Assembly: GCA_964634465.1 (NCBI GenBank)
Contig: CAZWLY010000011.1
Span: 62,001-126,000 of the forward strand
DNA: 64,000 bases
From: CAZWLY01 sp964634465
Lineage (GTDB): Bacteria > Desulfobacterota > Desulfarculia > G963662305
Direction: 5' to 3'
Shown here: positions 47,879 through 56,574 of the stretch, in pieces
Position numbering within the stretch: the first letter of the stretch is position 1
Layout: every line of letters begins with the position of its first letter
Position numbers and translations under genes: made by a program
Notes under the pieces: model-generated
The model's database searches: none
Told to the model about the DNA's origin: nothing
The model's input: only the letters and a program-made list of their open reading frames with translations

Positions 47879-48104
47879 ACACGTGCGGGCAATAGGAGCG
47901 CGGGAAGACTGTTTTGCTCCCGGCCGATCGCGGTTGGTGCTGGGCCGGGAGACAAAAAGTCAGGCTGGAGAGGCCGCCGCCCCAAACGTCATCCTCCCCC
48001 CCGGACGCGTAGGGGGCGGCTACAGTCCGAACGCGACCCGGAGGGCCGGCACGGATCCCAATTCCCTACGGGCCGGGACGTTCGTCCCGGCCCGCCCTCC
48101 TTTT
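47879..48104 (+). ncRNA. Candidate structured RNA of about 226 nt
   Basis: Between the sigma-54 element and an intrinsic terminator the sequence contains several exact stems. CTCCCGGCC (47917-47925) pairs with GGCCGGGAG (47943-47951). GCCGCCCC (47976-47983) pairs with GGGGCGGC (48013-48020), with an inner CGTC/GACG. GGAGC (47895-47899) can instead pair with GCTCC (47916-47920), excluding the first stem. I do not recognise 6S, SRP, tmRNA, RNase P RNA or a known riboswitch. It could be a free regulatory RNA or a terminated leader for prmA 160 bases on. Only promoter, stems and terminator support it. Confidence 0.42.
48070..48104 (+). terminator. Rho-independent terminator
   Basis: GGGCCGGGAC (48070-48079) pairs perfectly with GTCCCGGCCC (48084-48093) over a GTTC loop, followed by GCCCTCCTTTT. 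It would end any transcript from the sigma-54 promoter at 47852. Confidence 0.7.
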
Positions 48105-48265
48105 CAGGGGCCGGCGGCAGCGCTCTTCTCTTCTTTGCCCGCGGCCAAGTCAGGGCGATCCTCATCGCCGGCCAAACGCCGGGAATGGCTCCGCCGCATC
48201 TCTGAGGCCTTTGGCCAGGTAAAATCGTTTTGACCCGGCGGGCGTTTTGAGTTAACAGTCCGGAC
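48105..48265 (+). other. Spacer upstream of prmA
   Basis: No coding sequence. GTAAAATCG and TTTTGACC near 48220-48233 and an AT-rich GTTTTGAGTTAAC before the ATG could contribute a promoter, but spacing to a -10 is poor. Confidence 0.3.
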
Positions 48266-49099
48266 ATGACGGCCAAGAACCCCTACGACCAGCTCTACAT
48301 CTATGAATTAGAGGGGTGCCCGGCGGCGCCGATGGAACCCGACCCGACCGTCGGCTTTCTGGGCTGCTGGCACGAGGGCGATTCGGCCTTTCTGTTCTTC
48401 GACCGGCCCTCCGACCCTGAAGCCGACCAGATGGCCGGCGGGCTCAAGATCCGGGAACGGTTCAAGATGAGCTACCTGGACTGGCAGGGCCGGCCGGCCA
48501 CCGAACCCTACACCGTCGGCCGTCTGACCATCCGTCCCCCCTGGGCCGAGGCGGTGGTTCCGGCCGGCGGATTGGAGATCGTCCTCGACCCCGGCGTGGT
48601 TTTCGGCGCGGGTAACCACCCCACCACCCGCCACTGCCTGGCCGCTCTCAACGCCCTCCATCGCCGCGGCGAGATGCCGGAGCGGGCCCTCGATCTGGGT
48701 TGCGGCACCGGCATCCTGTCCCTGGCCGCCGTCAAGCTGGGGGCGGGACGGGTGACGGCCGTCGATCTCAACCCGCTCTGCTGCCAGGTCGCCGAAGCCA
48801 ACGCGGTTTTGAACGGTCTCCAGGAAAAGATCGACACCGTCCGAGGCGACGCCGCGGCCCTGGCCGGCCGACCGGCCGGGCTGATCATGGCCAACCTCCA
48901 GGCCGAGCTGATCGAAACGTTGGCCGAAAGGGGCGGGTTGAACGACCGCGAGTGGCTGATTCTGTCCGGGATAACCCGCTCCTTCGCCGGGCGGATCGTG
49001 GACCTGGCTGAGCGGTTGGGCTACGTATTGAAGGAGCAGTGGACGGCCCAATCGACCTGGTTCACCTACCTGTTCGGCCGGAAGCGACCTAGAACCTGA
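48266..49099 (+). CDS. prmA: Ribosomal protein L11 methyltransferase-like protein
   Basis: A 277-residue protein of the PrmA family. The C-terminal half has DPGVVFGAGNHPTTRHCLAAL, motif I ALDLGCGTGILSLAAVKLGAGRVTAVDLNPL and the substrate motif LIMANLQAELI, which replaces the usual NIL(A). The N-terminal third (YIYELEG, GFLGCWHEGDSAFLFF) fits the L11-recognition domain only loosely. PrmA methylates L11 on several amino groups; this member may have another protein target. It overlaps the convergent gene by 11 bases. Confidence 0.85.
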   Translation: MTAKNPYDQLYIYELEGCPAAPMEPDPTVGFLGCWHEGDSAFLFFDRPSDPEADQMAGGLKIRERFKMSYLDWQGRPATEPYTVGRLTIRPPWAEAVVPAGGLEIVLDPGVVFGAGNHPTTRHCLAALNALHRRGEMPERALDLGCGTGILSLAAVKLGAGRVTAVDLNPLCCQVAEANAVLNGLQEKIDTVRGDAAALAGRPAGLIMANLQAELIETLAERGGLNDREWLILSGITRSFAGRIVDLAERLGYVLKEQWTAQSTWFTYLFGRKRPRT

Positions 49100-49325
49100 G
49101 ACTGGTCAGCCCCATCAGGCTCAAGACGACCAGCCCGGCCAGAACGGCCGCCGCCCCGGCCAGGCTCAGGCCGACCAACCGCTTCCAGTCGACGAGGTCG
49201 AGGCCCAGCCGATCGAGCCGGCCCTCGGTCTTGGCCCGCCCTTGCCGGGTCAGCTCCTTGAAGGCGGCCCAGATGACGGCCGCGATCAGGCTGAATCCCG
49301 CCGCCTTCAACCAATCCTCGGTCAT
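49089..49325 (-). CDS. Small two-helix membrane protein
   Basis: A 78-residue protein with two hydrophobic segments (about 8-22 and 51-73) separated by a charged loop KELTRQGRAKTEGRLDRLGLDLVDWKR in pieces. It is not a family I recognise. It lies 33 bases downstream of the DUF401 transporter on the same strand, as a likely second gene in that operon, and may be an accessory subunit. Codon use resembles its neighbours. Confidence 0.55.
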   Translation of the reverse strand: MTEDWLKAAGFSLIAAVIWAAFKELTRQGRAKTEGRLDRLGLDLVDWKRLVGLSLAGAAAVLAGLVVLSLMGLTSLRF

Positions 49326-49358
49326 TGTCGCTCGCTCCGTTCAATCCCTTCCCGGCCA

Positions 49359-50612
49359 TCAGATCAACACCAGGGCCCAGGCCACGGCAAAGGCCAAGGT
49401 CAGACCCTGGGGCAGCCAGAGCCGGTAGAAGACGCGGCCGGAAGAGGCGTCGAAGTACTGGTTGGACAGCACGATGCAGGCGTGGGCCGGCGAAGTCATC
49501 ACCCCGGCGAAACCGGCGGCGTGGCCGAGCATGAGATAGGGGATCGGATTGTCCGGTGGCAGCAAGGCGATGAAGACCGGAAAGGCGGTCGCCGCGTAAC
49601 CGACGGCGATGCCGGTGATCAGGCCCATGATGAACGGCAGGCAGATGACCAGGGCGAAGAGCGGCAGTTCGTGCTCGACCATCAACCGGCTCAACGCGTT
49701 GACCCCGCCCGAGGCCGAGGCGACGGCCTGGAAGGCCAGAATGGCCATGATCAGATAGAGCATGCCGGCGGTGTGCCTGGAGAAGGCGACGTCCACGATG
49801 GTCTTCAGCCGCCCGCCCTGAAAGCCGGCCAGGAGCACGGCCAGGACCAGGGCCAGGGCCATGGGCGCCTGGCCCGGCAGATCGGCCAGGGCGGGGTATC
49901 TGCCGGCCAGGGCGCTCACCAGTTGGGAGCCGCCCAAAGCACCGATCAAGACCACCAGGATCGGCGCGCCCAAGGCCAAGATCGACCCGTTCTCCTCCGG
50001 CCCGCCAGCGTCCGCCTCCCGGCTGGGGCCGACCCGTCTCAAGATCACCAAGTAGCCGACCACGATGGCGGCCAGGGTGACCGGGACGAGGTAGGGCATC
50101 ATCTCGCCGAGCGATATCCCGGACATGGCCGAAATCAGGATCAGGCTGGGATAGAGCGGCCACGAATACTCCCAGACGTGGCGGAACCAGACGTTGATCA
50201 CCGACTTGTCCACCGCCTCGAGACAGGCGCCCTTGGCCGAGCCTTCGACCATGGGCGCGGAAAAGACCGCCCCGCCGGGCATGGGCAACAACCCGATCAG
50301 AGCCGGAAAGGCGGTCAGGGCCAGCCGGGGCGAGCCGATCAGGCGCCGCACCCGGTTGAACAGTCGTTCCATCTGGCCCGTCTCCTCCTGGAGCTGGGAA
50401 AGGACCATCAGCAGCGCCACCACCGAGGCCAAGGTCACTCCCCTGGGCTCGGTCCAGGCCCCGATCAACGTCTTGACTAAGGCGGCCGGGCTCATGGACG
50501 AGGTCAGGGCGATGAGCAGACAACCGGCCAGCAGGCCGTGAGCCATGTTCAGCTTGAGCCTGGTGGTGATCACCACCAGGGCCAAGGCTGCCGCCAGTCC
50601 GAAGAGAACCAC
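49359..50612 (-). CDS. DUF401 family membrane transporter
   Basis: A 417-residue protein with ten or more membrane segments. Family hallmarks are the pore-like loops LLPMPGGAVFSAPMVE (about 107-122) and MTSPAHACIVLSNQYF (about 372-387), plus IKTIVDVAFS-like and FIMGLITGIAVGYAATAFPVF. DUF401 belongs to the ion-transporter superfamily that includes GntP and Dcu-like carriers, so an organic-anion carrier is likely; substrate unknown. Start codon is GTG. A small membrane protein gene follows. Confidence 0.82.
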   Translation of the reverse strand: MVLFGLAAALALVVITTRLKLNMAHGLLAGCLLIALTSSMSPAALVKTLIGAWTEPRGVTLASVVALLMVLSQLQEETGQMERLFNRVRRLIGSPRLALTAFPALIGLLPMPGGAVFSAPMVEGSAKGACLEAVDKSVINVWFRHVWEYSWPLYPSLILISAMSGISLGEMMPYLVPVTLAAIVVGYLVILRRVGPSREADAGGPEENGSILALGAPILVVLIGALGGSQLVSALAGRYPALADLPGQAPMALALVLAVLLAGFQGGRLKTIVDVAFSRHTAGMLYLIMAILAFQAVASASGGVNALSRLMVEHELPLFALVICLPFIMGLITGIAVGYAATAFPVFIALLPPDNPIPYLMLGHAAGFAGVMTSPAHACIVLSNQYFDASSGRVFYRLWLPQGLTLAFAVAWALVLI

Positions 50613-50998
50613 GCCGGTTCAATCCTTCAGCCGGGAAAAGCCCCTGGGACCGGGTTCGGGTCCGGTCGGGGGGTGGGGGGTGGAGGTCGCCGGGGTGGAG
50701 TCGGCCCCGCTGGGGCGAATGGCTCCGGCGCACAACGGCCGGGCCGCCCTGGCCCGGCGAGGCGGATCACAGCCGCGGGCCGGCTGAGAGCCGGGCCGGC
50801 CGATAATGGCCGTCGCCGTCCGGCGAGCGGAAAAATCGAGGTCGGAAATCAAGGGCCGCCTCTCGCTTCGTCATCGCTTCGGCTGATGTTACGCCGCCGG
50901 CGATTCGGGGTCAAGACGGGGTTTTTTTATTAATGTTTGGTCTGAGGCATGTTATATACAAGGCCTCAGGTTAAAGTCGTTGTTTGGATGACAGGACC
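50613..50998. other. Divergent spacer with G-rich tract and promoter
   Basis: These 386 bases contain no supported gene. GGGGGG-T-GGGGGG (50668-50680) and following G-pairs could form a quadruplex on the plus strand, just upstream of the DUF401 gene. The middle is GC-rich with short self-complementary stretches. The right end is AT-rich (TTTTTTTATTAATG near 50923) and carries the promoter with an inverted repeat listed separately. Confidence 0.45.
50942..50969 (+). promoter_or_regulatory. Inverted repeat around a TATATA -10-like element
   Basis: CTGAGGC (50942-50948) and GCCTCAG (50963-50969) are exact inverted repeats flanking 14 bases that contain GTTATATAC. An operator overlapping the promoter of the small coiled-coil gene is one reading; a leader hairpin is another. 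Confidence 0.45.
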
Positions 50999-51343
50999 AT
51001 GTGCCCGACGCTGGATGACGGACCCAGAATAGAGTTCGGCGATCTGGAGGAACCGACTCCGGAGGATGATCGTCCGCCCATGGCCCGGCCGACGCCGGCG
51101 GCCAAGAAAGAGAAGCCGCCGCCCAAGCCTCGCTCGGCCTGGTTCAAGCTGTTGTGGACGCTCATCGTCATGGTCCTCATCCTCATCGGGCTGATAAGTT
51201 ACGCTTTGGTGGTGCGCCACGAGCCGGCGGTCCAACTGGAGGCGAGCGGCCCGAACAGCGCCGCCCAGACGCGCCTGGAGGCCTTGGAGGGCCGGGTGTC
51301 CGAGTTGGAGAAGAGGATCCAGGCCCTGGAGGAAAGGCGCTAG
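50999..51343 (+). CDS. Small single-pass membrane protein with coiled coil
   Basis: A 114-residue protein: an acidic then proline/lysine-rich N-terminus (PTPAAKKEKPPPKPRSAW), one membrane helix (about 48-66, LLWTLIVMVLILIGLISYA) and a C-terminal coiled coil (TRLEALEGRVSELEKRIQALEERR). Topology is N-in by the positive-inside pattern, so the coil would be periplasmic. I do not recognise the family. The start may be ATG 50999 or TTG 50984; neither has a strong ribosome binding site. tadA follows 18 bases later. Confidence 0.65.
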   Translation: MCPTLDDGPRIEFGDLEEPTPEDDRPPMARPTPAAKKEKPPPKPRSAWFKLLWTLIVMVLILIGLISYALVVRHEPAVQLEASGPNSAAQTRLEALEGRVSELEKRIQALEERR

Positions 51344-51812
51344 GCCGGCGCGGGAGGCGCGGTGGGGGCCGAGGAGTGGGCCGAACTGATGGAACTGGCG
51401 CTGGCCCAAGCCAGGCTGGCCGCCGAACGGGGCGAGGTGCCGGTCGGGGCGGTGCTGGCTCTGGGTGATCGCGTTCTGGCCCAGGCCCACAACCGGGTGG
51501 TCGCCGAGCGCGACCCGACGGCCCACGCCGAGATGTTGGTCCTGAAAGCCGGGGCCAAAGTGCTTGACAATGAGCGCCTGGTGGGTACTACTTTGGTCGT
51601 CACCCTGGAACCGTGCGCCATGTGCGCCGGGGCGGCGGTGCTGGCCAGGGTGAAGCGGCTGGTCTACGGCGCCAGCGATCCCAAGACCGGGGCGGCCGGA
51701 TCGGTCTTCGAGGTGACCAACTCCGAACGCCTCAATCACCGCCTGGAGGTGATCGGCGGGGTTCGGTCGGCCGAGGCCGGAGAATTACTCAAGCGATTTT
51801 TCAAGGAGAAAC

Positions 51813-52955
<1,143 letters not shown>

Positions 52956-53106
52956 GGTCGTTTCTCGCAAGGTAAGTTTCCCGATCACCGCCAGGAGCCT
53001 GTCGGGCCGGCTGGACAAGGCCCAACGCCCGCCCAACAGGCTTTGCCGCCGGAGAAAATCCGTCAACCCGGCGGGTGATTCCATATATCCAGATATTGAT
53101 GGTGGG

Positions 53107-53136
53107 TTGACACGAAGTCTGTCGCTTGGTTATAAT
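53107..53136 (+). promoter_or_regulatory. Consensus sigma-70 promoter of HD-GYP gene
   Basis: Perfect TTGACA (53107-53112) and perfect TATAAT (53131-53136) are separated by 18 bases. Transcription should start near 53143, about 48 bases before the ATG at 53191. It is the best-matching promoter in the window. Confidence 0.85.
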
Positions 53137-53190
53137 TCACTCAGCGTTTAAAAAACAAACAGATCTTTAAAAAAACATGAGCCCTTGACC

Positions 53191-54183
53191 ATGACTCCCG
53201 AGGCCAAGCCGGACCGGGTGGAAGCGACCTTCACTCCGGTCGATATCGAGCTTTTAGAGGTCGGCTCGCCCCTGGGCTTCGGCCTGTTCATGGAGACCTC
53301 CAGCCGGGAGCCGGCCATGATCGCCGGCCCGGAAGAACGCCTGAGCCTGGAGGCGAAGCGGAGACTGGTCAAAAGCGGGGGCCGGTTCTTTGTCGAGAAG
53401 GCGAATCGCCGTCAATACTACCGCCACCTGGAAGACAGCCTCAAACGCCTGATGGAGAGCGGAGAGGGGGAGTTCGGCCCGACCGGCGAGAAAGAGGCCG
53501 GGGACAGGGCGATAAAACTGGTCTTCAACCTCTCCTACAGCGTCATGGAGGAGGTCTTTGAAAACCCGAGCGCCGAGGTCATGCACCGGGCCCGACAGGT
53601 GGTCTGCTCGGCGGTAGACGCCATCCTCTCCCACGACCAGGCGCTGAACCTGATGGTCCGCCTGGCCCGGCACGACCACACCACCTACACCCATTCCTGC
53701 AACGTCGGGGTGTTCGGAATGGGCCTGGTCAAGTCGCTGTTGAAAGAAGGCGAGGAGTTCGACGTCCACAATTTGGGCACCGCCTTTTTCTTCCACGACA
53801 TCGGCAAGGTGGAGGTGGGGCGGGAGATCATCAACAAGCCCGGTCCGCTAAACATCTGGGAGGTGGCCGCCATGCGGCGCCACACCAAACTGGGCGCCAA
53901 GATAATGAAGAGAGCCGGCCTGATGTCCCCCGAAGCGGCGGCGGTCATCACCCAACACCATGAACGCTTCGACGGCTCCGGCTATCCCATGGGGCTGACG
54001 GGCGAGAGTATCCACCCCCACGCCCGGATATGCGCCATTGCCGACGTTTTCGACGCCTTGACCTCCGATCGTCCCTATCGGCGACGACTGTCCCCCTTCC
54101 AAGCCGTCCAGATCATGCGGCATCACATGCCCGGCCACTTCGAGCCGGGGCTGATAAGGCGCTTCGTGCTCATGTTTCGTTGA
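53191..54183 (+). CDS. HD-GYP domain protein, probable c-di-GMP phosphodiesterase
   Basis: A 330-residue cytoplasmic protein. Residues about 1-130 form an N-terminal region of the DUF3391/PilZ-like kind (IELLEVGSPLGFGLFME), and residues 150-315 the HD-GYP domain: HDHTTYTHSCNVGVFG, FFFHDIGKVEVGREI, HTKLGAKIM, ITQHHERFDGSGYPMGLTGESIHPHARICAIADVFDALTSDRPYR in its parts. All metal-binding His and Asp residues and the GYP triplet are intact, so it should hydrolyse cyclic-di-GMP. Start is ATG 53191; a TTG two codons upstream is possible. It has its own strong promoter. Confidence 0.9.
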   Translation: MTPEAKPDRVEATFTPVDIELLEVGSPLGFGLFMETSSREPAMIAGPEERLSLEAKRRLVKSGGRFFVEKANRRQYYRHLEDSLKRLMESGEGEFGPTGEKEAGDRAIKLVFNLSYSVMEEVFENPSAEVMHRARQVVCSAVDAILSHDQALNLMVRLARHDHTTYTHSCNVGVFGMGLVKSLLKEGEEFDVHNLGTAFFFHDIGKVEVGREIINKPGPLNIWEVAAMRRHTKLGAKIMKRAGLMSPEAAAVITQHHERFDGSGYPMGLTGESIHPHARICAIADVFDALTSDRPYRRRLSPFQAVQIMRHHMPGHFEPGLIRRFVLMFR

Positions 54184-54265
54184 ATCGCCCGGCCCGGGCG
54201 GCTAAGCGCAACTCGACCTCGGGCCTCAAGCCCGTCCTTCGGCCCGCGGGAGGGCTCGAAACACC

Positions 54266-54934
54266 TTACAGTTTCACTTCCTCCACGGACAACCTGCGCT
54301 CCAGGCTGTTGGAGAGGCGGATCAGCGGGTAGGAGATGACGAAGTAGAGCAGCCCGACCAGGGAGAAGACCATCAACCCTTCCGGAATCCGGACCACCGT
54401 CAGCCAGCCGACCCGGGTCAGCTCGACCACCCCGATGACCGAGACCACCGACGAGTCTTTGATCAGCAACACGTACTGGCCGACCAGGGGCGGCAGGATG
54501 GTCCGCATCGCCTGGGGGACGATCACGTAGCGCAGTTGCTGGTAGAGGTTCAGGCCGGTCGATTGGGCCGCCTCCCACTGCCCCTTGGGCACGGCCTTGA
54601 TGCCGCCGGCGACGATCTCGCAGATGAAGGCGGTGCCGAGGATGGTCAGGGCCAAGACGGCGGCCGCGAAGGGTTCGAGCTGGATGCCCCACTCGGGAAA
54701 GATGAAGAAGACGATGAATATCTGGACCACAAAGGGCGTCCCCCGGATGACCGAGACATAGGCCCCGATCGGCCAGTTCAGGAGCCTGCTCCGGCTGGTC
54801 CTGAGGATGCCCAGCATGAAACCGAGGACGGTTCCGAAGAAAAGCCCCAGGGCGGACACGGCGACGGTCATCCACAGGCCCTTCAAGAAGAAGGGCATGA
54901 TTTCCATCAACCGCTCGAAGTAGTAGACCATCAT
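54266..54934 (-). CDS. Polar amino-acid ABC transporter permease
   Basis: A 222-residue permease of the HisM/HisQ family with about five membrane helices. It contains the family N-terminal LKGLWMTVAVSALGLFFGTVLGFMLGILR, YVSVIRGTPFVVQIFIVFF and the coupling motif EAAQSTGLNLYQQLRYVIVPQAMRTILPPL, with SSVVSVIGVVELTR after it. It forms a heterodimer with the permease encoded just upstream (4-base gap). No ATPase gene follows. Confidence 0.9.
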   Translation of the reverse strand: MMVYYFERLMEIMPFFLKGLWMTVAVSALGLFFGTVLGFMLGILRTSRSRLLNWPIGAYVSVIRGTPFVVQIFIVFFIFPEWGIQLEPFAAAVLALTILGTAFICEIVAGGIKAVPKGQWEAAQSTGLNLYQQLRYVIVPQAMRTILPPLVGQYVLLIKDSSVVSVIGVVELTRVGWLTVVRIPEGLMVFSLVGLLYFVISYPLIRLSNSLERRLSVEEVKL

Positions 54935-54938
54935 GGCG

Positions 54939-55607
54939 CTAATACTCCTCGCGGAAGATGAGCCGCCGCTGGGACCAGTCGGCCAGGGTCTTGAGGACGA
55001 AGTAGATGGCCAGGTAGAAGGCGGCCACGGTGAAGAAGGCCTCGGTCGGCATGAACCGCTCCGAGGTCAAGACCTGGCCGCAGCGGGTCAGCTCCAGAAC
55101 CGAGATCAACGACAAGAGCGCCGAGTCCTTGACCAGTACGATCGCCTGGCCCAACAGGGGCGGCACGGTCACCCCCAGGGCCTGGGGAAGAACGATATAG
55201 CGCATCCGCTGGAAGTAGTTGAGCCCCGAGGCGATGCCGGCCTCAATCTGGCCGGAGGGGACCGAGGTGATGCCGGCCCGGACGATCTCGGCGATGTAGG
55301 CCCCGCTGTTGAGCATGAGGGCCAAAATCCCGGTCTGGATTTCGGGAATGCGGAGGCCCAGCGTGGGCAGGCCGAAGTAGAAGAAGTATATCTGGACCAA
55401 CAGTGGGGTCGAACGGATCGACTCGATGTAGACCGTAGCGATGCCGCGCAGGAATTTCTTTTTGGAGAGCCTGCAACCGCAGGCGACGATCCCCATCAGG
55501 AGGGCCAAAAAGAGGGAAACGATCGAGATGAGGAACGTGTTTCTCAACCCCTCCAGAAAGAGGGGCATGTACTCCCAGATGATCCTGAAGTTGAAGCCTT
55601 CGAGCAT
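54939..55607 (-). CDS. Polar amino-acid ABC transporter permease
   Basis: A 222-residue HisM/HisQ-type permease. It has LEGLRNTFLISIVSLFLALLMGIVACGCR, YIESIRSTPLLVQIYFFYFGLP and the coupling EAGIASGLNYFQRMRYIVLPQALGVTVPPLLGQ. It is the same length as the next gene but diverged, as usual for paired permeases that arose by duplication. It lies between the binding protein gene (103 bases upstream) and the second permease. Confidence 0.9.
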   Translation of the reverse strand: MLEGFNFRIIWEYMPLFLEGLRNTFLISIVSLFLALLMGIVACGCRLSKKKFLRGIATVYIESIRSTPLLVQIYFFYFGLPTLGLRIPEIQTGILALMLNSGAYIAEIVRAGITSVPSGQIEAGIASGLNYFQRMRYIVLPQALGVTVPPLLGQAIVLVKDSALLSLISVLELTRCGQVLTSERFMPTEAFFTVAAFYLAIYFVLKTLADWSQRRLIFREEY

Positions 55608-55710
55608 TGATCGCGCCGCCCGTTCGTAAGGCCGGGACGGCGGCGGAGGCCGGGCGGCCCGACCCCCGCGGCCGTCGTTTCAGGCCGAATGGGTCCTCGA
55701 CGGAGGTTGC

Positions 55711-56517
55711 CTACTTGTGGTCCTTCTTCCAGTCGGTGGATTCGAACCAGTACTTGATGTTGGCCTCGTAGGTGCCGTCGGCCTTGATCGTCTTGAAGAA
55801 CAGATTGGTCCACTGCCACAAGTTGATCGACTCGTGACGCACGGCGAAGGCCAGCGGGTCCTTGCCCCGGCCCAGCCTCTGATCCAGAAGACGGACCGAG
55901 TTCGGCGGGAAGTCGGGCAGCACGGCCAGCACGGCCAGGTCGTCGTTGACGCCGGCATCGACGTGGCCAGCCAGAAGGGCCTGGATGATCATCCGGCCGC
56001 CGCCCTTGTAGGACTTGATCTTGGCTTTGGGCAGGTACTTCTTGGCGATGGTCTCGCCGGTGGAGCCCAGGAGCACGCCGACGGTGACGTCGGGCCGGTT
56101 GACATCGTCGATGGTCTTGAACTTGGCGTCGGTCTTGGTGAAGACGCAGGGCTGGACGTAGTACCACGGATCGCAGAAGGATATCTTCAGCGCCCGCTTC
56201 AGGGTCGGAGTCATGTCGGCGGCCAAGACGTCGGCCTTGCCGGACAGGAGAGCCGGGATGAGGCCGTCCCAGTCGAAGTTGAGGACCTTCAGCTTGACGC
56301 CCATCCGCTTGGCCATCTCCCGGGCGAACTCGACCATGGAGCCGGTGTGATTGCCGTTTTTGTCGACGAAGGCATAGGGCGCCGCGCCCGACTGGACCGC
56401 CACCCGAAGCTCGCCCCGCTTGACGATGTCAGTCAACGTCCCGGCCAGGGCCGTTCCGACCAGACCCAGGGTCAGGACCACCGCCGCCACAACAACCATC
56501 ACTCTTCTCAATTTCAT
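55711..56517 (-). CDS. Polar amino-acid ABC transporter substrate-binding protein
   Basis: A 268-residue periplasmic binding protein of family 3. It has a signal peptide (VMVVVAAVVLTLGLVGTALA), the lobe one start GELRVAVQSGAAPYAFVDKNGNHTGSMVEFAREMA, GKADVLAADMTPTLKRA, DVTVGVLLGSTGETIAKKYLP and the C-terminal KDPLAFAVRHES. The ATG at 56517 is chosen because it gives a good signal; a start 11 codons upstream would add a charged stretch. The ligand is probably an amino acid; the neighbouring saccharopine-dehydrogenase family enzyme makes lysine or a related compound a guess. Confidence 0.9.
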   Translation of the reverse strand: MKLRRVMVVVAAVVLTLGLVGTALAGTLTDIVKRGELRVAVQSGAAPYAFVDKNGNHTGSMVEFAREMAKRMGVKLKVLNFDWDGLIPALLSGKADVLAADMTPTLKRALKISFCDPWYYVQPCVFTKTDAKFKTIDDVNRPDVTVGVLLGSTGETIAKKYLPKAKIKSYKGGGRMIIQALLAGHVDAGVNDDLAVLAVLPDFPPNSVRLLDQRLGRGKDPLAFAVRHESINLWQWTNLFFKTIKADGTYEANIKYWFESTDWKKDHK

Positions 56518-56574
56518 CCCGTCCCTCCTTTGCTTGGTGGATGACGACAAAAGTTACAGCGGCCTGGGCCGCCC

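Noticed and set aside
47881..47890. Another parS-like site (ACACGTGC)
   Set aside because: It shares only the central CACGTG; the flanking bases do not match TGTT and AACA. The CACGTG cores near 27777 and 46566 fail in the same way.
47781..48233. A 150-codon open frame across the candidate RNA
   Set aside because: The first part is translated AT-rich DNA, the rest Arg/Pro/Ala-rich; no ribosome binding site and no family resemblance. It also crosses the terminator hairpin.
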